A DNA stretch of 64,000 nt from Aquimarina intermedia (GCF_008124785.1 NZ_VNHU01000006.1:1-64000), one strand, 5' to 3'; shown: positions 35,007-44,341, counted from the first letter of the stretch. The notes: generated from the sequence alone by a model not told the origin. Made by a program: numbers and translations.

Positions 35007-36341
35007 GTGATCCGATTTTTCAAATCTTTATATCTCACAAATCGCACCTATTATGTATTGGGTGCCATTATCCTGTTATTCTTTATATCGTATTGGATTG
35101 TGGCCTTATACCCATTTATTTGGTTGTTATGCATAGGAATTTTTATCATTTTTGCTATAGATTTTGCCGCCTTGTATGGTCTAAAAGATGGGATTAAGGG
35201 TTCCCGGGAATTAGCTGATAAATTTTCTAATGGCGATTACAACGAAGTTCAAATACGCTTAGAAAACAGATATCGATTTAGGATTAGAACCGAAATCATT
35301 GATGAAATCCCCTATCAGTTCCAAAAACGAGATTTTAATAAAACACTGACTGTAGATGCAGCGTCACAAACTCAATTTACGTATCAGCTAAAACCGCTAG
35401 CCCGAGGTGAATACAAATTTGGGTTTCTTAATGTATATATAAGTTCTCGTATCGCTTTGATCAAAAGACGCTATAGGTTTGAAAAAGAGTATCTCGTAAA
35501 AGTGTATCCCTCTTTTATACAGATGAAAAAGTACGATATTTTAGCATTGGATACCCGGTCCTATATTTTGGGAGTACGCAAGACCCGACGTATTGGACAT
35601 ACTATGGATTTTGAACAAATCAAAGAATATGTAACCGGGGATGATGTTCGTTCCATTAATTGGAAAGCAACGGCCAAGCGTGGTAGTCTCATGATTAATC
35701 AGTTTCAGGATGAAAAATCTCAACCAGTATATTCCATTATCGATGCGAGTCGAGTCATGAAAATGCCGTTTAACGGATTATCATTACTGGATTATGCTAT
35801 CAATAGCAGTTTATCTTTTTCGAATATCGCCATACGGAAACAAGATAAAGCAGGGCTTTTAGTGTTTTCTAATACGGTCTCTAGCTTTTTGCCACCTATG
35901 GGAAAGCGCAGTTATATAAATGTGATCTCTGAGACACTTTACAATAATAAAACGGCTTTTTTGGACGCGGATTATGGGACGTTGTATGCCCATGTAAAAC
36001 AGAAAATTACTCAGCGTAGTCTCCTTTTATTATACACAAATTTTGAGCATTTTTCTGCGCTAGAACGTCAGCTCCCATATTTAAGAACTTTGGCAAAAAA
36101 ACATATGCTTGTTGTCATATTTTTCAAAAATACAGAGCTTGACAGCCTAATAAATTTACCCGGAACCTCAATCCCGGAAATCTATCAACAAACTATCGCA
36201 CTCCAATTTGCACAAGAGAAAAAGCGAATGGTAAAAGAATTACAGAAATACGGAATACAAACAATACTTACTACTCCGCAACAGTTGACTACAGATACCA
36301 TTAATAAATATCTCGAAATAAAGGCAAGAGGCATTTTATAG
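35007..36341 (+). CDS. DUF58-domain membrane protein, partner of MoxR
   Basis: 444 residues starting at GTG or TTG context (first codon GTG at 35007). Two N-terminal helices (about 15-50) are followed by a beta-rich stretch and the DUF58 core at about 195-245 (RRIGHTMDFEQIKEYVTGDDVRSINWKATAKRG), then a VWA-like fold (about 235-420, YSIIDASRVM, a MIDAS-like DAS). It is the usual client of MoxR. Last gene of the operon from SpoIIM to DUF58. Confidence 0.92.
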   Translation: MIRFFKSLYLTNRTYYVLGAIILLFFISYWIVALYPFIWLLCIGIFIIFAIDFAALYGLKDGIKGSRELADKFSNGDYNEVQIRLENRYRFRIRTEIIDEIPYQFQKRDFNKTLTVDAASQTQFTYQLKPLARGEYKFGFLNVYISSRIALIKRRYRFEKEYLVKVYPSFIQMKKYDILALDTRSYILGVRKTRRIGHTMDFEQIKEYVTGDDVRSINWKATAKRGSLMINQFQDEKSQPVYSIIDASRVMKMPFNGLSLLDYAINSSLSFSNIAIRKQDKAGLLVFSNTVSSFLPPMGKRSYINVISETLYNNKTAFLDADYGTLYAHVKQKITQRSLLLLYTNFEHFSALERQLPYLRTLAKKHMLVVIFFKNTELDSLINLPGTSIPEIYQQTIALQFAQEKKRMVKELQKYGIQTILTTPQQLTTDTINKYLEIKARGIL

Positions 36342-36416
36342 AATTACTACTTCATTTTTAATATAGAGAAAATAGATTTTTAAAAAATTACGTATAATTT
36401 TTATCAATAGCTTTTG

Positions 36417-36424
36417 TATCTTCG
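36417..36424 (+). promoter_or_regulatory. Possible -7 box of oxyR (TATCTTCG)
   Basis: TATCTTCG is one base off TAnnTTTG and lies 20 bp before the ATG at 36444. Its position supports the ATG over the TTG frame start at 36414. Confidence 0.4.
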
Positions 36425-36443
36425 TAGCGTAAAAGATAAAAAA

Positions 36444-37397
36444 ATGACGATCACTCAATTACGTTACGTATTAGCGGTAGCAGAACATCAAAATTTTACG
36501 AAAGCAGCAGAAAAGACTTTTGTGACTCAACCCACCTTAAGTATGCAAATACAAAAATTGGAAGATGAGTTGGACATACAAATTTTTGATCGAACAAAAA
36601 AGCCTATTGAGCTAACCGAAGTTGGTAAAAAACTTGTGCAGCAGGCTCGAAATATTGTTAATGAAAGCGAACGTATTCAAGATATTGTAGATCAGCAAAA
36701 AGGATTTATTGGAGGTGAGTTCAAATTAGGTGTCATTCCAACGGTAATGCCTACCCTTTTACCGATGTTTTTAAATACGTTTATAAAGAAATACCCTAAA
36801 ATAAAACTCAAAATTGAAGAACTCAATACTGAGACGATTATCCAACGATTATTAGACGGTCATTTGGATGCCGCAATTGCCGCTACACCTCTTGAGCATA
36901 TGCATATAAAGGAACGAGTGCTGTATTATGAGCCTTTTGTAGGGTACATCCCTCCAATGCATCGCCTTAACCAAAAGAAAAAAATTGATGTTGCCGATTT
37001 AGATATTGATGACATGCTATTGTTAGAAGATGGACACTGCTTTAGAGATGGAATTATCAACCTGTGCAAAATTGATAAAAATTATGATGACGATCACTTC
37101 CAGTTAGAAAGCGGAAGTTTTGAGACCTTGGTAAAATTGGCTAATGAAGGTTTAGGCATGACATTACTACCCTATCTTCATACGCTAGATATAAAAGACG
37201 ATGAGAAGCATAATCTACATTACTTTAACGAACCAAGCCCTGCGCGGGAAGTGAGCTTGATTTATAATAAAAGTGAATTGAAGATGCAAATTATCGAAGT
37301 ACTTCACAATACCATTGCTGGCATTGTAAAAGGCGCGATAACATTTCAGAACGTACAAATTATCAGCCCGCTCGGAAAAATAAAAAGCGACTCGTAA
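36444..37397 (+). CDS. oxyR: OxyR-type LysR-family peroxide-responsive regulator
   Basis: 317 residues from ATG 36444; a TTG at 36414 would add ten residues over the probable promoter. The winged HTH (1-60, MTITQLRYVLAVAEHQNFTKAAEKTFVTQPTLSMQI) is followed by the effector domain (about 92-300). Cys199 (GHCF) and Cys208 (NLCK) coincide with the two redox cysteines of E. coli OxyR (199 and 208), which form a disulfide on peroxide exposure. It should activate peroxide-defence genes. The stop codon lies within the terminator loop. Regulated genes are not obvious in this window. Confidence 0.93.
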   Translation: MTITQLRYVLAVAEHQNFTKAAEKTFVTQPTLSMQIQKLEDELDIQIFDRTKKPIELTEVGKKLVQQARNIVNESERIQDIVDQQKGFIGGEFKLGVIPTVMPTLLPMFLNTFIKKYPKIKLKIEELNTETIIQRLLDGHLDAAIAATPLEHMHIKERVLYYEPFVGYIPPMHRLNQKKKIDVADLDIDDMLLLEDGHCFRDGIINLCKIDKNYDDDHFQLESGSFETLVKLANEGLGMTLLPYLHTLDIKDDEKHNLHYFNEPSPAREVSLIYNKSELKMQIIEVLHNTIAGIVKGAITFQNVQIISPLGKIKSDS

Positions 37398-37407
37398 GTC
37401 GCTTTTT
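37382..37407. terminator. Bidirectional terminator overlapping the oxyR stop codon
   Basis: AAAAAGCGACT (37382-37392), loop CGTA, AGTCGCTTTTT (37397-37407). The last oxyR codons are read from within the stem, and its TAA spans the loop and the base of the right arm. Confidence 0.88.
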
Positions 37408-37417
37408 ATTTCAATAT

Positions 37418-37615
37418 TTACTTTTTTAAATACACCAGACACGGTTGTAGTTCTGGTCTATTGAGCGCTAGAGATTGAATCCAAATTTTTAATTCGTCGA
37501 TCTCATGTGGAAGTAAGCGTTTCATTGCTTTGATAACTTCCTTTGTAAACAAATTTACATCAAAACTTACTTTGTCTAGCACAGTTTTGGTGTAATCAAA
37601 CATTGCTCTAGCCAT
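37418..37615 (-). CDS. Small conserved-looking protein of unknown function
   Basis: 65 residues, MARAMFDYTKTVLDKVSF and KEVIKAMKRLLPHEIDELKIWIQSL: all helical, basic, no membrane segment. The amphipathic pattern and a normal ATG with A-rich upstream sequence suggest a true gene. Similar small proteins are seen in Flavobacteriaceae. It shares the terminator at 37382 with oxyR. Function unknown. Confidence 0.7.
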   Translation of the reverse strand: MARAMFDYTKTVLDKVSFDVNLFTKEVIKAMKRLLPHEIDELKIWIQSLALNRPELQPCLVYLKK

Positions 37616-37748
37616 AAATTTTAGGGGTTTAAAGTTGTTAGTTATCCTACATTTATTTGTAGGAATTTATTTACGCTGTTAACGTTGTCTAAACGAATAT
37701 AGCGAAATAAATCCAAAATTATTGTTTTTAATCCGTTATTTAACATTG

Positions 37749-38549
37749 TTAATATTTGTTATCGCCATCCAAGAGATCACCGATGCCTCCTAAAATACTC
37801 CCTTCCCCTCTACTTTTACCACCTTCTCTTGGAGCTAAGGCTAACACCCTATTTGCCAATCGACTAAAGGGCAATGATTGAATAAATACTGTACCTGGCC
37901 CAGTTAAGGTTGCAAAAAATAAACCTTCACCTCCAAAAATGGTGTTTTTGATACCTCCTACAAATTCGATATCATAATTTACCTCTTTGCTAAATCCAAT
38001 GATACACCCTGTGTCTACTTTGAGTTGTTCTCCGGCGGCAAGATGCTTTACAGCCGTAGTTCCACCTGCGTGTACAAAGGCCATACCGTCACCTTCTAAT
38101 TTTTGCATGATAAACCCTTCTCCGCCAAAAAGTCCACGCCCTAATTTTCTTGAAAATTCAATTCCGACAGAGACGCCTTTGGCTGCACATAAGAACGCGT
38201 CTTTCTGACACACAAATTTGCCATGAAATTGCGTTAAGTCTATGGGAATTATTTTACCCGGATATGGAGAGGCAAAACTAACCTTCTTTTTACCATTCAA
38301 TTCATTATAAAAAGCCGTCATAAAAAGACTCTCACCTGTAAGTAATCGTTTACCTGCTCCAAATATCTTTCCCATAAATCCACGATCATTCTCAGAACCA
38401 TCTCCAAATATGGTATCCATCTTTATGCCGGTCTCCATCATCATAAAACTTCCTGCCTCGGCTATAACCCCTTCCTGTGGATCAAGTTCTATCTCCACAT
38501 ATTGCATTTCTTCTCCGTGTATTTCGTAATCAATTTCGTGTGCTTTCAT
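37749..38549 (-). CDS. TIGR00266/AIM24-family protein
   Basis: 266 residues, beta-rich throughout. Family landmarks are VEIELDPQEGVIAEAGSFMMMETGI, GFMGKIFGAGKRLLTGESLFMTAF, CQKDAFLCAA, FGGEGFIMQKLEGDGMAFVHAGGT and EFVGGIKNTIFGGEGLFFATLTGPG. The fold resembles tryptophan-RNA-binding-attenuator-like barrels. Molecular role is not established. Read as a single gene. Confidence 0.9.
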   Translation of the reverse strand: MKAHEIDYEIHGEEMQYVEIELDPQEGVIAEAGSFMMMETGIKMDTIFGDGSENDRGFMGKIFGAGKRLLTGESLFMTAFYNELNGKKKVSFASPYPGKIIPIDLTQFHGKFVCQKDAFLCAAKGVSVGIEFSRKLGRGLFGGEGFIMQKLEGDGMAFVHAGGTTAVKHLAAGEQLKVDTGCIIGFSKEVNYDIEFVGGIKNTIFGGEGLFFATLTGPGTVFIQSLPFSRLANRVLALAPREGGKSRGEGSILGGIGDLLDGDNKY

Positions 38550-38628
38550 TATCGTATGTTTAGTTATTGTGCATTCTATCTATACGACGTTAACAAAAAA
38601 AAATTGTTACAAGAAGATTGAGGATTTC

Positions 38629-39102
38629 TTAAACTGTTGATTGTTTTACTTTGATTGTCCATTCAAAATTGAACTGAGAGACTTCGATACCTTCACTGTT
38701 CTTCCCTACAGATCGCATCCATACGGTTTGACCTTCTCCGGTTGCAATCGCTCTTTGAATTCCTTCTTTAATTAGCGAGCCATCTGTGCATTGAAAGGTA
38801 ATCCTGCCAGTTGCTTTTTTTGTAAACGTAGCGTTATTCTGAGCAACCAACATAGAAATTTTCTTTTTAGAATCTTCTATATACCCGACTACTAATGCTC
38901 CCGTACTAAGTTCTGCTGCCATTCCTTGAACTGCCCAAAACATCGAATTAAAAGGGTTTTGGTTGATCCATTTGTGTGTAACACTCACAGTACATTGCTC
39001 ATCGTCAATAGATTTTACCCGCACCCCACATAGCCATGCCGAAGGAAGTTTAAAAAGACTGAAAAGGTTTAATTTACGCGGTGTAATGGTCATAAGTATC
39101 AT
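38629..39102 (-). CDS. DUF4442-family (hotdog-fold, thioesterase-like) protein
   Basis: 157 residues with the DUF4442 pattern: LPSAWLCGVRVKSIDDEQCTVSV, WINQNPFNSMFWAVQGMAAELSTG and KATGRITFQC. Hotdog proteins of this type resemble acyl-CoA thioesterases, but catalytic activity is unproven for the group. The fourth codon is an alternative ATG. Single gene, 80 bp upstream of the TIGR00266 gene on the same strand. Confidence 0.85.
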   Translation of the reverse strand: MILMTITPRKLNLFSLFKLPSAWLCGVRVKSIDDEQCTVSVTHKWINQNPFNSMFWAVQGMAAELSTGALVVGYIEDSKKKISMLVAQNNATFTKKATGRITFQCTDGSLIKEGIQRAIATGEGQTVWMRSVGKNSEGIEVSQFNFEWTIKVKQSTV

Positions 39103-39187
39103 TTTAGACTCCTAAAATATTTATAATAAACATACCGTCCAAATTAAACTTAAATCTTAAATAAATGTTAAATTATGGTACTATGTT

Positions 39188-39219
39188 TTGCATAATACCT
39201 TTTTTTAAACATATATTTG
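39188..39219 (+). promoter_or_regulatory. Promoter of the DUF4870-PadR-PspC-GIN operon
   Basis: TTG (39188-39190), 21 bp, TATATTTG (39212-39219), an exact TAnnTTTG box, 26 bp ahead of the ATG at 39246. Confidence 0.65.
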
Positions 39220-39245
39220 CATAAGCAACTATTATATCATTCATC

Positions 39246-39698
39246 ATGTCAGACACTAATCACAAAAACATCGCAACTTTTATTCACTTAGGAATATTCT
39301 CTAAATTTTTTATTCCTTTTGGAAATTATATCATCCCGATAATTCTATGGTCGACTAACAAAGACAAATCTAATTTTGTAAATAGCCATGGAAAAGAAGC
39401 TATCAATTTTCAATTAAGTATTCTTTTATATACTATAATTTTGGGAACACTTTCTTTTCCTTTTTTTGTATTTAATTTTTTCAAACATATGTCAATTTCC
39501 GATATCATGCATGGACATGATTGGCATATCAATTTTGATCACAGTGGAGGCTTATGGATGCTCGCTGGTGCCTCTTTTATAGGTATTATAGCCCTCATAG
39601 GATTCTTCTTAGAAATTATTTTTATAATCAATGCTGCAATCAAAGCTAAAAACGGAGAATTATATCAATACCCGCTTACTATAAAATTTATTAAGTAA
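39246..39698 (+). CDS. DUF4870-domain membrane protein
   Basis: 150 residues with three membrane helices (about 20-35, 57-78, 105-135) and the DUF4870 phrases FIHLGIFSKFFIPFGNYIIPIILW and VNSHGKEAINFQLSI. Function unknown. First gene of a series with PadR and PspC genes; the same order is frequent in Flavobacteriia. Confidence 0.88.
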   Translation: MSDTNHKNIATFIHLGIFSKFFIPFGNYIIPIILWSTNKDKSNFVNSHGKEAINFQLSILLYTIILGTLSFPFFVFNFFKHMSISDIMHGHDWHINFDHSGGLWMLAGASFIGIIALIGFFLEIIFIINAAIKAKNGELYQYPLTIKFIK

Positions 39699-39754
39699 AA
39701 ATTACAATCATCAATCAATCAAAATGAACAGTTTAACTTTTAAAAAATCTCTTT

Positions 39755-40090
39755 ATGAAGATCGAAAACACAAAAGCGCAGATGCGCAAAGGTGTTCTAG
39801 AATATTGCATTCTTTCTATACTCAAGGATGATGATGCCTACGTGGCAGAAATTCTTGAAACATTAAAAGACGCAAAAATGCTAGTTGTAGAAGGCACTAT
39901 CTACCCCTTATTAACCCGCCTCAAAAATGCAGGTTTACTTAGCTATCGCTGGGAGGAATCTACCTCAGGACCCCCTAGAAAATATTACGGACTCACAGAT
40001 ACCGGTAAAGTATTTTTGACCGAACTTAACACAACTTGGAGCGAACTACAGGGCGCTGTAAACTTGGTAACCAAACAAAAAAATAAATAA
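39755..40090 (+). CDS. PadR-family transcriptional regulator
   Basis: 111 residues, a winged HTH of the short PadR type: MRKGVLEYCILSILKDDDAYVAEILETLKDAKMLVVEGTIYPLLTRLKNAGLLSY, then the wing TSGPPRKYYGLTDTGK. The second PadR helix that dimerises is short. Its stop is one base from the PspC-protein start, so they are translated together; it probably represses this operon. Confidence 0.92.
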   Translation: MKIENTKAQMRKGVLEYCILSILKDDDAYVAEILETLKDAKMLVVEGTIYPLLTRLKNAGLLSYRWEESTSGPPRKYYGLTDTGKVFLTELNTTWSELQGAVNLVTKQKNK

Positions 40091-40091
40091 A

Positions 40092-41849
40092 ATGAACAAG
40101 ACAGTTAATATAAATCTTGCCGGAATATTTTTTCATATTGATGAAGACGCCTATATGAAACTTCAACGGTACCTTGACGCCATAAAACGTTCATTTACCG
40201 ATTCCCAAGGAAGAGACGAGATCATCGCTGATATTGAAGCCAGAATTGCCGAGCTTTTTAATGAAAAAATTAAAGATGAACGTCAGGTAATTGGACATAA
40301 AGAGGTAGATGCCGTAATAGAAGTTATGGGACAACCTGAGGATTATCAAATTGACGAAGACATTTTTGAAGATGAACCAAAAGCAACAACTCAAGCAGCC
40401 CCACAACGTTCTAAATCTCTTTTTAGAGATACGACTAATTCATATGTAGGAGGTGTAAGCAGCGGTTTAGGTCATTATTTGGCCATAGATCCTGTTTGGA
40501 TTCGATTAGCTTGGATTCTGTTTACAATTTTCTCTAGTGGCGGATTCGTTCTCATTTATATCGCATTGTGGATTTTTGTTCCAGAAGCAAAAACTACGGC
40601 AGATAAGCTAGCTATGAGAGGAAAACCGGTAAACATCAATACGATTGAAAAAAAAATAAAGGAAGGTTTTAATGATGTTGCAGATTCAGTAAAAAATGTA
40701 GATTATCAAAAGTATAGCTCAAAGGTAAAGAGCAGTTCTACTTCTTTCTTTGATGCCTTAGGAGATGTGCTTATCTTTCTTTTCAAAATTGCTATAAAAT
40801 TCATCGGAGTCATATTAATGATCGTCGCAGGTGTGACGCTTATAAGTTTGTTCTTTGGTCTGTTTGCTGTAAGTACTTTTGGTGTAATTGATACGCCGCT
40901 AAATGAACATTTACAAGTATTGAATCATAGTGATGTTTCTATTTGGTTGATCGCTATCTTTACCTTTCTAGCCGTAGGAATTCCTTTTTTCTTTCTTTTT
41001 ATTTTGGGTTTAAAGATTATGATACCTAATCTAAAATCAATCGGAACTACAGCAAAACTCGGTCTTTTAGCTTTATGGATTATTTCAACGGTTGGATTAG
41101 CTGTCATAGGAATTAGACAGGCCATGCTCGAAAACTACACTGCAGAGGTAGCTACAGAAGAAATCATTCTTCCTATTAGTAAAAATGATACACTGCAAGT
41201 AAAAATGAAGAATAACAGAAGGTACATACACCATTTATCCCATCGTAACGACTACAGCATTCGTAAAGATCCAAAAGGAAATAAAGTGATTGTATTACAG
41301 GATGTTCGGTTATACATCAAAGAAAGCACTGATTCCATAGCTCGTATTTCAGTCCTAAAAAAAGCTGAAGGGTTTTCATACGATAACGCCAGCAATGCTG
41401 CCGACGCTTTACTTTACAAGTATGAATTAAAAGATAATGTGTTAACACTAGATGGGTACGCACTAACGGCAATCAAAAATAAATACCGGGATCAGGAAGT
41501 TCAAATAATTCTTTCACTTCCTGAAGGTACAACGGTATTAGCAGATAAGAATACCTACAGTTTTAACAATTCATGGAAATATGATGAATATGTCTCCTTA
41601 TCAGGTAAAGAAGGAAAGTATGTTACTCTTAAGGAAGGTGGTTTTACTTGTGACGACTGTCTAGATAATGAAGTGGATGGTGAGTGGAAATATAAAGAAT
41701 GGAACGATGATGAGGATCAAAATGACTATAAATCAGACAACAATGAGGAATTCAATCTCAAAATAGATGAAGATGGCCTAGAACTTAATAACGAACCCGT
41801 AAAAGTAAAAATCGACGAGAATGGTATAGAAATCAAAACCAAAAATTAA
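40092..41849 (+). CDS. PspC-domain membrane protein
   Basis: 585 residues. A conserved N-terminal helical part (1-95, NINLAGIFFHIDEDAYMKLQRYLDAIKR) is followed by a PspC domain (about 113-170, LFRDTTNSYVGGVSSGLGHYLAIDPVWIRLAWILF and IALWIFVPE). Next are further membrane helices (about 230-265, 285-310, 325-345) and an exported C-terminal part (about 350-585) rich in Asp/Asn/Lys. PspC domains sense membrane stress in the phage-shock system. Coupled to PadR and followed 41 bp later by a GIN protein. Role likely envelope monitoring; ligand unknown. Confidence 0.9.
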   Translation: MNKTVNINLAGIFFHIDEDAYMKLQRYLDAIKRSFTDSQGRDEIIADIEARIAELFNEKIKDERQVIGHKEVDAVIEVMGQPEDYQIDEDIFEDEPKATTQAAPQRSKSLFRDTTNSYVGGVSSGLGHYLAIDPVWIRLAWILFTIFSSGGFVLIYIALWIFVPEAKTTADKLAMRGKPVNINTIEKKIKEGFNDVADSVKNVDYQKYSSKVKSSSTSFFDALGDVLIFLFKIAIKFIGVILMIVAGVTLISLFFGLFAVSTFGVIDTPLNEHLQVLNHSDVSIWLIAIFTFLAVGIPFFFLFILGLKIMIPNLKSIGTTAKLGLLALWIISTVGLAVIGIRQAMLENYTAEVATEEIILPISKNDTLQVKMKNNRRYIHHLSHRNDYSIRKDPKGNKVIVLQDVRLYIKESTDSIARISVLKKAEGFSYDNASNAADALLYKYELKDNVLTLDGYALTAIKNKYRDQEVQIILSLPEGTTVLADKNTYSFNNSWKYDEYVSLSGKEGKYVTLKEGGFTCDDCLDNEVDGEWKYKEWNDDEDQNDYKSDNNEEFNLKIDEDGLELNNEPVKVKIDENGIEIKTKN

Positions 41850-41890
41850 AACAATCAAAAATCGAACAGTAATTTTAAACTAATCACCTT

Positions 41891-42610
41891 ATGACAACTT
41901 TAGCCAAAATATTAGTAACTCTTTGTTTAACCTTAGTGTGTTGTTCCTGTAATATTCCGTTCAACGGAGTAAAAGGAACAGGAAAAGTTATACAAACCGA
42001 ACGTGCAATCAGCCAACCGTTTAATCGTATTAAAGCAAGTAGCGGTCTGGACGTTATTTTATCAAAAGATATTGACAACAAAATTATTATTGATGCCAAT
42101 GAGAACCTACATGATCTAATTGATATTTATGTAAAAGATAAGACGCTTGTTATCAAGTCAGAAGAAAATATCTATAGTGCAGATCAAAAAAGTGTATTGA
42201 TATCCTATGAAACTTTAGAAGAAATTGCTGTTAACAGTGGAGCAAGTGTCACCTCGACTCAAGTGATTGAACAGCCAAAAATGAAATTAAGTGCAACAAG
42301 TGGAGCCGATATTGAATTAGAGATTAAATCAGAATCCTTAACTACTTCGGCCACCAGTGGCGCCTTTATAGAAATATCGGGAATGGTAAATTCTCACAAA
42401 GTTTCTGCCACCAGCGGAGCTGTAATTAAAGCAAAGGAAGTGCTGAGCTTAGTTACCGAGGCAAAAGCAACCAGTGGAGCTTCAGTTAAGGTTCATGCCA
42501 AAAATGAATTTAACGGACGTGCTACAAGTGGTGCAAGTGTTCGATATTTCGGAGCACCGGAAAAAGTATCAGAGGTTGATAATTCCGGAGGAAATGTAAG
42601 TCGTAATTAA
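41891..42610 (+). CDS. GIN-domain (DUF2807) lipoprotein
   Basis: 239 residues. Its lipobox is CCSC (Cys near 20). The body is a DUF2807/GIN beta-helix: IKASSGLDVILSKD and then ATSGAD, ATSGAF, ATSGAV, ATSGAS and ATSGAS recurring about every 19-20 residues, one per helical rung. Such proteins sit on the envelope of Bacteroidota; function unproven. It is the last gene of the DUF4870 operon. Confidence 0.88.
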   Translation: MTTLAKILVTLCLTLVCCSCNIPFNGVKGTGKVIQTERAISQPFNRIKASSGLDVILSKDIDNKIIIDANENLHDLIDIYVKDKTLVIKSEENIYSADQKSVLISYETLEEIAVNSGASVTSTQVIEQPKMKLSATSGADIELEIKSESLTTSATSGAFIEISGMVNSHKVSATSGAVIKAKEVLSLVTEAKATSGASVKVHAKNEFNGRATSGASVRYFGAPEKVSEVDNSGGNVSRN

Positions 42611-42704
42611 TCCAAAAATGATGATGATCCATGTATGATGCAAAAAAATGTAACGTACTGATACCATTCATCATAAAACTTTACACAAATTATATCTCTT
42701 TAAA

Positions 42705-44171
42705 ATGAAAACAATATATCGTTATCCAACACGCTCCATTTCCTCACTCATAATAGTAGTTGCTCTCCTGGCCTTTGGCACCACATTTGGCCAGGGTAAA
42801 GCTGATCAGATTGATAAATTAATGAAGACCTATCATGAGTATGATCAATTCAATGGTTCCATATTGGTCGCAGAGAAGGGCGATGTCATATACAGCAAAG
42901 GCTTAGGCCTGGCCAATATGGAGTGGGACATTCCTAATGCTTCAGATACTAAACATAGATTAGGTTCGATTACTAAACAATTTACTGCTGCTTTAATTCT
43001 TCAGTTTGTAGAACAAGGAAAATTGGATTTAAATGCACCTATCGCTAAATATCTTAAAAATTATCCTAAAGCTCAGGGTGATAAGATAACCATTCATCAT
43101 TTATTAACACACAGTGCGGGGATACCGAATTATACAAGTTTAGAAACTTTTCAGGATATCTATAGAAATCCATATACACCAAAAGAATTCTTAACAGTGT
43201 TTCAGGACTCCATATTAGAATTTAATCCGGGCGAAAAATTTGCATACAGTAACTCCGGCTATTTTTTATTGGGCGTGATCCTGGAAGAGGTTTCCGGAAA
43301 ATCTTACGAAACTCTGTTACATGAGAATATCCTAAGTCCTTTAAACATGACAGCCACAGGATACGACCATCACGATCGTATTCTCAAAAACAGAGCTACA
43401 GGATATGACAGAGAAGGCAAAAAGTACACTAATTCTAAGTATTTAGACATGTCTTTGCCGTATGCTGCAGGATCTATGTATTCTACCGTTGAAGATTTGT
43501 ATACTTGGGATCGTGCTTTATATACAAACAAGGTACTCACACAAAAATTCCGAGATCTCATGTTTACTGCGTATATGCCTACGGGTAGGGCTTCTTACGG
43601 ATACGGATGGAGTATCGGCAAAGAAAAAGTAGCTAATCGCGATAGTATTACAGTGGTAGAACACGGAGGCGGAATCAATGGCTTCAATACGTTGATATAC
43701 CGCATCCCCGAAGATAATCATACTATTATTTTATTAAATAATACAGGAAGAATCGAACTGTTTGATATGGCCAAGAAGCTTACCAAAATCTTATACGATC
43801 AGCCTTTTGAAATGCCAAAACAATCGTTGGCTCTAGCGGTTATGGAGTCTATCAAATCACAAAATACCGAAGAGGGCATGAAGACTTTCGAAACCCATCA
43901 AAACAATGAGGATTACAATCTCAACGAAAATGAAATGAATCGTGTGGGCTATTATTTTCTTCAGAATAGCAAAACAAAAGAGGCTATCGAAGTTTTTAAA
44001 ATGAATGTGGTGGCTTTCCCGGAATCATCAAATGTTTATGATAGCTTAGGTGAAGCTTACTTTATGGACAAACAAAATGAGCTTGCTCTCAAAAATTACA
44101 AAAAATCACTTGAATTAAATCCGGAAAACGAAAATGCTGAAAAATTTATCGAAAAAATAAAAAACCAATAA
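42705..44171 (+). CDS. Serine beta-lactamase-fold hydrolase with C-terminal TPR
   Basis: 488 residues. Signal peptide to about residue 29 (ending TFGQ). The class C beta-lactamase/DD-peptidase fold shows S88-I-T-K91 (nucleophile and lysine), Y181-S-N183, and HGGG in VVEHGGGINGF. Residues about 380-488 form two TPR units (YYFLQNSKTKEAIEVFKMNV, VYDSLGEAYFMDKQNELALKNYKKSLELNP). It is expected to hydrolyse peptides or esters in the periplasm or outside; a real beta-lactamase role is not implied. Single gene with its own terminator. Confidence 0.92.
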   Translation: MKTIYRYPTRSISSLIIVVALLAFGTTFGQGKADQIDKLMKTYHEYDQFNGSILVAEKGDVIYSKGLGLANMEWDIPNASDTKHRLGSITKQFTAALILQFVEQGKLDLNAPIAKYLKNYPKAQGDKITIHHLLTHSAGIPNYTSLETFQDIYRNPYTPKEFLTVFQDSILEFNPGEKFAYSNSGYFLLGVILEEVSGKSYETLLHENILSPLNMTATGYDHHDRILKNRATGYDREGKKYTNSKYLDMSLPYAAGSMYSTVEDLYTWDRALYTNKVLTQKFRDLMFTAYMPTGRASYGYGWSIGKEKVANRDSITVVEHGGGINGFNTLIYRIPEDNHTIILLNNTGRIELFDMAKKLTKILYDQPFEMPKQSLALAVMESIKSQNTEEGMKTFETHQNNEDYNLNENEMNRVGYYFLQNSKTKEAIEVFKMNVVAFPESSNVYDSLGEAYFMDKQNELALKNYKKSLELNPENENAEKFIEKIKNQ

Positions 44172-44215
44172 AAGATAGTGCGTACATCGTACTTGGTTTC
44201 ACAAAAAAATTATCA

Positions 44216-44249
44216 CAATCCTATCATTGGTCAAATGATAGGATTTTTT
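44216..44249 (+). terminator. Strong terminator after the serine hydrolase
   Basis: AATCCTATCATT (44216-44227) pairs with AATGATAGGATT (44233-44244) and continues into a T-tract. Confidence 0.9.
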
Positions 44250-44341
44250 TATCATATTTTTTAAAGTTACTCGTTAGAAGTATAGACATCAGATAAGAAT
44301 AATTTATGAAGCTGTAACATGAATTTGCGCATAGAGTCTTT

